Shown here piece after piece: positions 17,536 through 25,177 of a stretch of DNA of 64,000 bases. Position numbers and translations under genes: made by a program. This stretch comes from Hyphomonas sp. Lineage in GTDB: Bacteria > Pseudomonadota > Alphaproteobacteria > Caulobacterales > Hyphomonadaceae. The stretch's first letter is position 1. The number at the start of each line of letters is the position of its first letter. The notes under the pieces are model-generated. The model was not told the DNA's origin, made no database searches, and saw nothing but the letters and a program-made list of their open reading frames with translations. The stretch covers positions 2,232,001-2,296,000 of the forward strand of contig CP051229.1 in NCBI GenBank assembly GCA_017792365.1. Direction: 5' to 3'.

Positions 17536-18375
17536 ATGGATTTCTACACCCTCTTTCCTGACATCCAGCCCTGGGTCGCCAGCCTGCAGACCACCTATCC
17601 GGTGACGCTGCTCAACCAGACGCAGTGGGGCTTCGCCGCCATTCAGGCCGTGCACCTTCTGGCGCTGGGCCTTCTGGGCGGCTGCGTCATCCTGTTGAAC
17701 ATGCGCCTGATGGGCGTTGGCATGACCAGCGCGACGCCGGCCCTGATGGAGCGCAACCTCCGTCCGTGGCTGATTTCGGGCGTTGCGGCGGTGCTGCTGA
17801 CAGGCATCGTCATTGGCATGCTGAACCCGGAAAAGCTGTACACCAGCCCGGCCTTTTTCACGAAGATGATCGCCATGGTGTCGGCGCTGATCTTCTCCTT
17901 CGCGGTCACCAACAATGTGGCGCGGCAGGAGAGCGGCGTGAAGCTGTCGCCCGTGGTCATGGCCATGGCCGCGATCGCCTTTGGCCTGTGGCTGTGGTCG
18001 ATCGGCGTGTTTGCGGTGGTCGAAGGCGTCAATCCCGGCACCATCCACATGATCGTGGCGGCGTTTGCGATCCTGTTCGCCTTTGGCAAGCGCACCCGCA
18101 TCATCGCAGCCATCGTGCTGGGGATCATCGTGGTGGCGGGCGCCATCGTGACGCACGGGATCTACAACCTCGACGACAATTACGAGATGGTTCTGACGAC
18201 CGAAGTCTGGTTCGTCCGCGCCGCCGCCGTCGCCGCCGTGGCCTTCATGGGCTACGAGATCTTCACAGGCACCACGGAGGACGATCGTGGGGCGACTGTA
18301 AAACTCATCGCCCTGTTCAGCATCCTGTCGTGGGTCACCGTGGCCGCCGCGGGACGCTGGATCGGGTTCAGCTAG
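17536..18375 (+). CDS. DUF6644-type multi-pass membrane protein, short paralogue
   Basis: A 279-residue protein with about eight hydrophobic segments. It shares with the preceding protein a His in the first helix (His 40, IQAVHLLALGLLGG) and the following LNMRLMG signature. It lacks the extra helices and tail of the longer paralogue. The three-base gap means the two are cotranscribed and perhaps form a heteromer. Function is unknown; an electron-transfer or transport role beside the c-type cytochrome and PQQ genes is possible. GGAG six bases before ATG 17536 supports the start, and a strong terminator follows at 18429. Confidence 0.75.
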   Translation: MDFYTLFPDIQPWVASLQTTYPVTLLNQTQWGFAAIQAVHLLALGLLGGCVILLNMRLMGVGMTSATPALMERNLRPWLISGVAAVLLTGIVIGMLNPEKLYTSPAFFTKMIAMVSALIFSFAVTNNVARQESGVKLSPVVMAMAAIAFGLWLWSIGVFAVVEGVNPGTIHMIVAAFAILFAFGKRTRIIAAIVLGIIVVAGAIVTHGIYNLDDNYEMVLTTEVWFVRAAAVAAVAFMGYEIFTGTTEDDRGATVKLIALFSILSWVTVAAAGRWIGFS

Positions 18376-18428
18376 CAGCAATGCACCGGCCTGCCTTTCC
18401 CGCATGCTGACAACCGGAACAAAGACAA

Positions 18429-18460
18429 CCCCGAGCCTCATGGGCTCGGGGTTTCTTGTT
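18429..18460 (+). terminator. Rho-independent terminator of the DUF6644 operon
   Basis: CCCCGAGCC and GGCTCGGGG form a 9-base stem around a short loop (TCATG), followed by TTTCTTGTT. It lies 54 bases past the stop of the second DUF6644 gene. Confidence 0.8.
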
Positions 18461-18802
18461 GGCTGCCGGGCCCCGATGGACGATGCTGGCGAAGCTCGAT
18501 GCAATGCGGACCAGCGCCGCGACACGTAAGAGCCTACCCCTGCCCGCCCGTGACACCGCAACTGCTGAGGCGCGCGGCCCGGCATGTGGCGCATCCGTCC
18601 GCCGCGCCAGCTGCGGGGACCTGCGCTGGCCGGAATGCTGAGAGCCGCCGATGGGCGGCGGCGCTGGCTCACAGCCGCAGCGTCGGACGACCTTGCAGCA
18701 GACTGATGCTGATCCCGATCGCAGACTGTTCGGAGCCATACCCGAGGCTCGGATGAGCGACACAAGACCATCCTAAAGGCTGGCGCCCGCCGCGACCCGG
18801 CG

Positions 18803-18840
18803 CAAAAGAAAACCGCCGGTCGCTCTCGCGGCCGGCGGTT
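18803..18840 (-). terminator. Rho-independent terminator of the DUF6152 gene
   Basis: AACCGCCGG (18811-18819) pairs with CCGGCGGTT (18832-18840). Read on the minus strand, the stem is followed by TTTTCTTTTG. It begins eight bases beyond the stop of the DUF6152 gene. Confidence 0.8.
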
Positions 18841-18848
18841 TCTTGTAT

Positions 18849-19397
18849 TCAGGCTTGCCTGAAGCGGGTCAGCCGATCAGGTGGCTGCGCACTGCTCCAG
18901 GTGCCGCCTTCCGAAGCGTCCGAACCATCGCGCGGCGCGCCGGTGCCCGACGAACCGACGAACAGCTTGCAGCCGTTCGGGAAGGTCACGTCACGACCGT
19001 TGGCCTTGCAGGTGCGCTCGCCCGTCTTGCGGTGTTCTTCGCAAAGGAAGTCCTTCGACTGATAGCCGCGGACAACGATTTCGGTGCCGGGCTTCAGCGA
19101 CGACGGCTTGATGCCGGTGCGGCGCAGCGTGTTCGGCGTACCGCCTTCAACAGCCCAGTTGATCGTCGAGCCGGCTTTCGGTTGGCCGCGCTCATCGGTG
19201 TCTGGAACCTTGATGTGGATCCAGGTGTGCGGGTTGACCCACTCCACCGTGACCACTTCGCCCGTCAGCTTGACCGGCGCATCAGCGTCGAACTCAGCCG
19301 CAAAGGCGTGGTGAGCATTGGCCGACATGCCAAGCCCGGCGGCGGCCATGGCAGCCGCGGCAACGCCAGCAACTGCAAGCCCCAGTTTCTTCTTCAT
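18849..19397 (-). CDS. DUF6152 family periplasmic protein
   Basis: A 182-residue secreted protein. A signal peptide (about 1-28, ending SANA) leads straight into HHAFAAEFD, and WVNPHTWIHIKV follows at about 55-66; the His-His after the cleavage site and the NPH motif are the family's hallmark and suggest a metal site, though no function is established. A small beta-domain of about 110 residues follows and the C-terminal 45 residues look disordered. GGAGG precedes ATG 19397. An operator-like palindrome lies 60-78 bases upstream of the start (19457-19475), and a terminator follows the stop. Confidence 0.8.
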   Translation of the reverse strand: MKKKLGLAVAGVAAAAMAAAGLGMSANAHHAFAAEFDADAPVKLTGEVVTVEWVNPHTWIHIKVPDTDERGQPKAGSTINWAVEGGTPNTLRRTGIKPSSLKPGTEIVVRGYQSKDFLCEEHRKTGERTCKANGRDVTFPNGCKLFVGSSGTGAPRDGSDASEGGTWSSAQPPDRLTRFRQA

Positions 19398-19456
19398 GAA
19401 CGTCCTCCTGCAACGTCTGGCGGCATCACTCCTGCCGCCGTCACTTCCGGCTCCTG

Positions 19457-19475
19457 GTAACGTCACGACGTAACG
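19457..19475. promoter_or_regulatory. Operator-like palindrome upstream of DUF6152 gene
   Basis: Read on the minus strand, CGTTACGTCGTGACGTTAC is a near-perfect palindrome (ACGTC-N2-GACGT core). Its left half CGTTACGTC recurs at 25109-25117 upstream of the intact PQQ lipoprotein gene at a similar distance from the start. A TetR/LacI-type dimer site is the simplest reading. Confidence 0.45.
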
Positions 19476-19627
19476 CCAGCCCTGACCGCACGATTGACCT
19501 GCATAGTCGCGTCTTTTTCCCGGATTTTCAAGCAACCAGCGCAGTGCTGCCTGCCTTTACACCCTCGGTTCGTCTTCACGAAACTGCGATTACAGGTTCA
19601 GTACTCCAACGCTCCCTTCAGGCATCC

Positions 19628-19666
19628 GTCGCCGCCAACTGCAGTTCAACTGCAATTGGCGGCGAC
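19628..19666. repeat. 39-base near-perfect palindrome in the DUF6152 upstream region
   Basis: Arms GTCGCCGCCAACTGCAGTT (19628-19646) and AACTGCAATTGGCGGCGAC (19648-19666) pair over 19 bases with one mismatch and a one-base loop. It lies 10 bases past the stop of the minus-strand gene at 19676. No T-run follows, so a simple terminator is less likely than an mRNA-stabilising hairpin or a protein-binding site. Confidence 0.6.
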
Positions 19667-19675
19667 AAGTTCAGC

Positions 19676-20671
19676 CTAGTTCAGGTCCTCGACCGAGAGC
19701 TGATCAGGCAGATCCGCTGCAACGATCGAATCCGGATCGTCGCCACGCTCTTCAGCTTCTGCACGCGCACGCTCCAGGGCGGGGCCCGGCAGCGGGTTGC
19801 GACGCAGGTGGCCGTACATCATCTCTTCGACGAACTCGACGCACTTGAACTGCTGCAGTTGAGCGTCTTCGCCGACTTTCTTGTAGAGGTTGAAAGCGAT
19901 CTCGAGCGGCTCGGTCAGGTGGGCCGGATCGGTGATCGTGGCTTCGTAACGCATCGTGTGCGGGCTGGTCAGCGTCCAGCGCTCGGTGATGTGGGCTTCG
20001 GCGCTGAGCTGGTTGCCAGCGCGGTCGAGCCAGGTTTCACCGTTGTTGCCGAAGACTTCGACCACGAACGTGTCGCCGTCCCACTCGCCGTAGGATTCGC
20101 CCATCCAGCTCGGGAAGACGTCATCCGGGTTCGGGGTCTCTTCGTCGAGGTAGATGTTCCGAACGGCGCCGGCGAATTCATAAGCGATGAAGAACGCCTT
20201 GTCCGACTGGAAGATCTGGAACGGGAGCCACATGTAGTTGGCGCGCGGCACGCCCGGCAGGTAGCACTTCACTTCCGGATCGCGATCCACCCAGTTCACG
20301 CGGTTTTCGTTGCGCATTTCAAGCGCTTCCGGCGTGTAGGGGATCTTGCCGCCTTCGTTCTGGACGATGCCGATGCCGGCCGGCACTGCGCCGACGGCGC
20401 CCAGCGCCACGACCGAAGCGGCAGGAACCGGACCGTACGGGCCAGGACGCAGCTGCATCGCGTGTTGGGCCGGGTGGGCCTCGATGTTGTAGTTTGCAGG
20501 GTTCATCACCTGCCAGACGCCGTTCATGTTCGGCAGCTCGGTACCGGGGAGGCGCTCGGCGCTCCATTCAGCCGACGACGAAGCCGCCTGCGCCGGTTCA
20601 TTCTCCATCCCCGTGGATTGGCATGCACCCAAGGCAGCAGCCAGCACAAAGGTCAAAACAGTTTTCTTCAT
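19676..20671 (-). CDS. Conserved lipoprotein of unknown function
   Basis: A 331-residue lipoprotein (lipobox ALGAC, Cys 16). After a short linker, LPNMNGVWQVMNPANYNIE opens a beta-rich domain; GGKIPYTPEALEMR, PEVKCYLPGVPR and GEWDGDTFVVEVFGNNGETWLD (split here as short motifs) are strongly patterned and typical of a family I have seen beside DUF6152 and PQQ-type genes, but it has no assigned activity that I know. The last 40 residues are acidic and probably disordered. ATG 20671 has GGGAGG just upstream. AAGCGA-N6-TCGCTT (20696-20713) lies 25 bases before the start and may be an operator. Confidence 0.75.
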   Translation of the reverse strand: MKKTVLTFVLAAALGACQSTGMENEPAQAASSSAEWSAERLPGTELPNMNGVWQVMNPANYNIEAHPAQHAMQLRPGPYGPVPAASVVALGAVGAVPAGIGIVQNEGGKIPYTPEALEMRNENRVNWVDRDPEVKCYLPGVPRANYMWLPFQIFQSDKAFFIAYEFAGAVRNIYLDEETPNPDDVFPSWMGESYGEWDGDTFVVEVFGNNGETWLDRAGNQLSAEAHITERWTLTSPHTMRYEATITDPAHLTEPLEIAFNLYKKVGEDAQLQQFKCVEFVEEMMYGHLRRNPLPGPALERARAEAEERGDDPDSIVAADLPDQLSVEDLN

Positions 20672-20897
20672 GACACCTCCCCGTACGCCCATAACAAGCG
20701 AACGTCGTCGCTTCTGAGATCCGATGATTCTTGCCGGCTGGAACCCACCCAGCGCAGCTATAGAACCGCCCATTTTTCAATGCGCCACGGTTTGGCGCAA
20801 CGAGCGCGAACATACCGGTGTTGCGGCCGAGCGCAAGAACCGTGTTGGACGTGCGACCTTGGGCCCGACGCACGTTCGCGTTCCCGCGCGCGGAAAT

Positions 20898-21514
20898 TCA
20901 GGCGCTTAACGGAACGTCGCGTCTCGGGCGGTTCCGTAGCGAGGCGATCTCTTGTGCGCCTAGCAATCGGCGCGTTGAACCCGGCGTCAGTCGCGCCGGC
21001 CGCGCGAAGGTCGGCGGGGCAAATCCCATCGCCTCCACGAGCGTTGCGAAGACCGAATTGCTGTTGATGCCGAGCCCGAGAAACGGATAGCGGACGCCGC
21101 CGCCGCCATGCGGGCCGGGCGACAGCGCATTGATGCGCTCGATTGCGGAAAGAGCCGGAAAAATGGCGCTTTGCAGCTCGTCAGCGTCCATGCCTGAAGC
21201 CGGCTCGGAGAGGCTGACGACATCGCCATTCGCCATCGCCGCGCGGACGTCCCGGCTGCGCGGGGCCACGCCGTTCATCGGCAGGAAGGTCTGGGGTGAG
21301 CATCGGTGTCGTAGGCGCGCAAACGGTCCGAGCTGAGGTAGCCGATCGGCTTGTGCCGCCACGTCCCCGACGTCTTGTCGTACCAGCTCGCGAGGCCATT
21401 CAGCTGGCGGACAGCCCGCCCGTCAGGATCAACAACGATCACCATTTTGTGCGCAGCGAACGAAGTCCTGCGCGGAATGCGAAGCTCTGCCGCAGCGATG
21501 ATCCAACCGGTCAT
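20898..21514 (-). pseudogene. Frameshifted conserved hypothetical gene
   Basis: Two minus-strand frames together spell one protein-like sequence of about 205 residues. The first runs from ATG 21514 (MTGWIIAAAELRIP ... LASWYDKTSGTWRHKPIGY ... DRLRAYDTD). The second continues in another frame (PQTFLPMNGVAPRSRD ... YPFLGLGINSNSV ... RPARLTPGSTRRLL) to the stop at 20898. The join is near 21300, in CTCACCCCAGA on the minus strand, and needs one base restored. The second half resembles a proteobacterial hypothetical family with a conserved PFLGLGxNSNSV motif. No catalytic motif is visible. It could be a real pseudogene or a one-base assembly error. Confidence 0.6.
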
Positions 21515-21575
21515 GAGGAGAAGATGGCGCCGCCGACCCTGCGCGCCAAGGCGCTTGGCGCTTTGAGGGCTGCGA

Positions 21576-22889
21576 TCAGCGCTCCGTCGGCGTCGCTTCG
21601 GCTGGTGCGGGCGGATCATTGCTGGCGCTGTCGGGCGGAGCAAGTTGCCCGTGCGCGATGCGCCACGCCTCGCCCTGCGCCTCGATGACCGATGCGAGAT
21701 TGCCCAGCGCGAGGTTGATGTCGAGGATGTGGAGACCCCAGCCAGGCTGCGCCTCGCCGTCGACCACGACATCGCCGACAATGTCGTCGGCGCGCATGTC
21801 GGCCGGATCGCCTGCGACCCTGACCGAAAGGAAGGACCGCCCGCCCGTTCGCCTGCATTGCGCCGTCAGCATGCCGGGCAGCGCGACCAGCGGCGTCTCG
21901 ATCTCAACATCAGCCTTGGACCATGGCGGCGGCGCTTCGGAAGATTCAAACGCCTGCCCTACCGGCAGGAGCGCGTTCAGCGCGCCGTTCGACCCGTCCA
22001 GCTCCGCCGGATTGACGCAGGCCACTTCGCGGCCGCGCTGGGTCGCCTCGCCAAACAGCGCATCCGGCCCCGCAGGGCGGTCGTCGCGGTAGGACGCGTA
22101 GGCGATCAGGCAGCCATAGGGGGTGTCGTCCGCGCAGAGCGGCAATCTGCCAAGAACCGCGCCGGACGGCCTAGCCGGATCGTGCTCGACATTGATGCCG
22201 GCCAGCACGGCGGACACGATCCGGTCGCTGGTCTCGGGCCCATCGATCTCGCTGGCGATCAGCCGCGACAGGATGCCGGCCCCCTGAGAGTGGCCGATGA
22301 GGACCACGCCCCTGCCCTGATGATGGGTCTCAAGGTAGTGCCGCCATGCCGCACGCACGTCGGCATAGGCCATCTCGCGGTCGGTCATGGATTCGCCGCC
22401 CGAAAGCATGGCGCGCAGGGCGACCAGCGTGACCTGCCGGTACATCGGCGCATAGACCCGGCAGACCGAGGAAAGGTAGGCGGCCTGGTTGAGCGCCGCG
22501 TTTTCCTCGCCCGGGCCCGGAACGATGTCCGAATTCGCCGCGGCGTCGTCCGAGACGGTGGGATAGACATAGAAGCAGTCGATCGGCGCCTCGGGATCGA
22601 CTTCGTGGGACACAACCTCAAGGCTGCCGTCCGGCGCAACCCGCGTAACCGATGCATTGGCTTCACAGATGTCGGCCCTGCCGGGCAGGCACAACCAGGC
22701 GTCGTCACCGGCATAATCGACAGGCTCGACCGGCGTTGCATCCGCTGCCGGCTGCGACGGCGCGCTGGCGCTGGAAGCTCCGAAAAGAAGGCGGGCGGCC
22801 GCGCCATCGCCGCCGTCGCCGCCGCCACAGGCGGCCAGCAACACGCCGCTGATCGCAGCGAGTGCGGTTGCGAGCGTCGGTCTGTTCAT
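21576..22889 (-). CDS. DUF3089 family lipase-like lipoprotein
   Basis: A 437-residue alpha/beta hydrolase of the DUF3089 family. A lipobox (LLAAC, Cys 21) and a low-complexity linker are followed by DCFYVYPTVSDD (104-115), a family signature, RVYAPMYRQVT (144-154) and the nucleophile elbow GHSQGAG with Ser 201. The C-terminal part WGLHILDINLALGNL closes the fold. Activity is unproven; esterase or lipase is expected. Start ATG 22889 was chosen because the lipoprotein signal begins there. The gene ends 62 bases before the broken gene on the same strand and is divergent from the PQQ genes. Confidence 0.85.
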   Translation of the reverse strand: MNRPTLATALAAISGVLLAACGGGDGGDGAAARLLFGASSASAPSQPAADATPVEPVDYAGDDAWLCLPGRADICEANASVTRVAPDGSLEVVSHEVDPEAPIDCFYVYPTVSDDAAANSDIVPGPGEENAALNQAAYLSSVCRVYAPMYRQVTLVALRAMLSGGESMTDREMAYADVRAAWRHYLETHHQGRGVVLIGHSQGAGILSRLIASEIDGPETSDRIVSAVLAGINVEHDPARPSGAVLGRLPLCADDTPYGCLIAYASYRDDRPAGPDALFGEATQRGREVACVNPAELDGSNGALNALLPVGQAFESSEAPPPWSKADVEIETPLVALPGMLTAQCRRTGGRSFLSVRVAGDPADMRADDIVGDVVVDGEAQPGWGLHILDINLALGNLASVIEAQGEAWRIAHGQLAPPDSASNDPPAPAEATPTER

Positions 22890-23121
22890 TCCGGCGAGCC
22901 CTCCTCGATCGACCGTCGTCAGCCGCCTCGACAATGCGCCAGATCGACCTGTGGCGCCAACGCACGATTTACCAGATATCGAGATGACATGCCCGTGTCA
23001 GAGGCCTACCTGCGCTTCCAAAGACCGGCCCGCTGCGGCACGGTCGGGCCGAAGAGCGGGCCAGAGAGCAGGAACGAGCGCGCGAGGGCCAAGCCAATCG
23101 CGCGCATGGGAGGAAGTATCG

Positions 23122-25108
23122 ATGCCGCGACCATCTCATGGGCGCACCTTGCGCACGACTGCAGCCATGGCGCTGGGCGTCGCCAGCCTGGGCCTCGCCG
23201 CGTGCCAGACCAGCGAGCCGGAACCGACGACGGCTTCGCCGGACACTCCAGATGCGGCCGTTGCTGTGCTCGCCGAAGCCGGACCAGCCGGCGCGCATCC
23301 GGGCGAGACGATCTATGCTCAGGCCTGCGCCTCCTGCCATGACCAGCCGGAGCTGACCCGCTCGCCGTCGAAGGAGACCCTTCAGGCGATGAATTTCCAG
23401 TTCCTGAATTTCTCGCTGACCGAAGGCAAGATGAAGGTGCAGGGCGCGGCGCTCTCAGCCGAAGAGCGTGGCGCTGTCATCAGCTATCTGACCGGGCGTG
23501 ACACCTCGTCCCTCGACCAATGGGCCGAGGCGATGATGTGTCCCGCCGACCGTCGCGAGGTGGACCTGTCGGGCGAAGCGACCGTCACGACATTCGGTTT
23601 CACGCGCGCGAACGCCCGCGAGCTGAGCGCTGAACAGGCGGGCCTGACGGCGGCCGAGCTTGCAGACATGGAGATCGCCTGGAGCATCGCCTTCCCCGAT
23701 GCGACCACCATGCGGTCGCAGGCGGCGATCGTCGGCCACAACGCCTTCCTGCCGGTTGCAGATGCGGGCGCGATGTATGCGTTCGACCTGTCAGACCCGG
23801 CCGATCCCTGCGTCCAGTGGATCTACAACACGCCCGGCGGCGCGCCGCTGCGCACCTCCGCCTCGTATGGCGTTGTCGCGGACGGGACGCCGCTGCTGGT
23901 CTTCTCCGGGCTCGATTCGACCGTCCACGCCGTGGACGCGCGTACCGGCGAGGCGGTCTGGACGAAGGGCGTCGGCGTCTATTCGTATTCATTGACCACC
24001 GGCACGCCGACGGTTCTGGCCGACCGGGTCATCGTCCCCGTGGCGCAATACGAAATCTCCGTCGCCGCCGATAACAGCACGCTGTGCTGCACCAATCACG
24101 GCTATGTCCTCTCGCTCGATCCTGCGACCGGCGATCAGCAATGGCGCTATGACACCATGGAGGATGCGGTCCACCAGCGCGATCGCGGCGATGGGCAATC
24201 GCTGATGGGACCGTCCGGCGCCTGATCTGAATTCGCCCTCGGTCGATACCGAGCGCGGCCTGATCTATTTCGGCACCGGCGAATCCAACTCGCCGCCAGC
24301 GCACCGCAACACCAACGCCCTGATCGCGATCAGCCTCGAAACCGGCGAGGAAGTCTGGAGCCACCAGGCGACGCCGGAAGACATCTACAACTCGCGGTGC
24401 GGCGCCAATCCCCCCGCCGATCGCCTGAACTGCGTATCCGAGACCGTCTATCGCGACGTCGATTTCGGCGCGTCCCTGATCCTCGCGGAACGCTCCAGCG
24501 GCGAGGATGTCGTGCTGGCGGGACAGAAGTCCGGATCGGTCTGGGCGCTTGAGCCCGAGACGGGCGAAGTTGTCTGGCGGACCGCGCTCGGCACGGGCGG
24601 ACCGCTGGGCGGCGTGCATTGGGGCATCGCCTATGCCGACGACAAGGTGTTCGTGCCGATCGCAGCGCCCGGCCGTCCGATCCCCGGCGAATGGGAAGGG
24701 GACCCGGAGATCAATCCCGGCCTTTATGCGCTGGACGCCAGCGACGGATCGATCCTCTGGAGCTTCAATCCCGAGGTGGATTGCGCGAACGCAGCGGAGG
24801 CGGAGCGCCGCGCCTGCGTACGATCAGCCTTCATGTCCGGCGCGCCGACCGTGATCGACGGTGTGGTTATCTCTGGGTCGCTCGGCGGCCAGCTCTTCGC
24901 GCTGGACGCGGCGACCGGCGAAATGCTGTGGCGCATCGAGACCGCTGGCGACCACGAGGCGCTGAATGGCGTCGAGGCGAATGGCGGGGCCATCGACGCG
25001 GCCTCCATCGTCGGCGTGAATGGTCTGCTACTGGCGAATACCGGCTACGGCATGTTCGGACAGGACCCGGGCAACGTGATGCTGGCGCTGCGACCGAGAC
25101 GCCCCTGA
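23122..25108 (+). pseudogene. Haem-c / PQQ-type beta-propeller lipoprotein, frameshifted
   Basis: A paralogue of the gene that follows. It starts at ATG 23122 after GGGAGGAAG, with a lipoprotein signal (LAAC, Cys 28), a cytochrome c motif CASCH (69-73) and propeller blades with the usual ALDxxTGExxW repeats. Codon 368 is TGA (24223), but the next frame continues without a gap (LNSPSVDTERGLIYFGTGE) to a natural stop at 25108. Restoring one C near 24222 would give a 661-residue protein co-linear with its neighbour (GAPDLNSP against GAPVWNSP). The family resembles quinohaemoproteins and polyvinyl-alcohol dehydrogenase. Real loss of function or assembly error cannot be told apart here. Confidence 0.85.
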
Positions 25109-25137
25109 CGTTACGTCACCGATTGACGCTGACGTAA
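25109..25137. promoter_or_regulatory. Operator-like inverted repeat upstream of second PQQ-type gene
   Basis: TTACGTCA (25111-25118) and TGACGTAA (25130-25137) are perfect inverted 8-base half-sites, 19 bases centre to centre (about two helical turns), with a further TTGACG between them. The left half CGTTACGTC is shared with the palindrome at 19457-19475. It lies 41 bases before the start of the next gene. Confidence 0.5.
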
Positions 25138-25177
25138 GGTTGGACACACTGAAACGGCAAAGGGAGAGAGACTCATA

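Larger units (their letters stand above)
18376..18848. other. 473-base gene-free stretch between two terminators
   Basis: Outside the two terminators listed separately, I see no convincing gene. Open frames on both strands here are Arg/Ser/Cys-rich and lack ribosome sites. A GC-rich imperfect hairpin lies near 18645-18680 (GCCGCC-GATG-GGCGGC core). The stretch is long for this compact genome and could hold a small RNA or the remains of a gene, but no known RNA family was recognised. Confidence 0.5.

Noticed and set aside
17071-18771. 566-codon minus-strand frame over the DUF6644 genes
   Set aside because: Composition is His/Arg/Asp-rich without family resemblance, no ribosome site, and it spans a terminator.
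19544-21067. 507-codon plus-strand frame opposite the lipoprotein gene at 19676-20671
   Set aside because: No start signal and antisense to a gene with lipobox and ribosome site.
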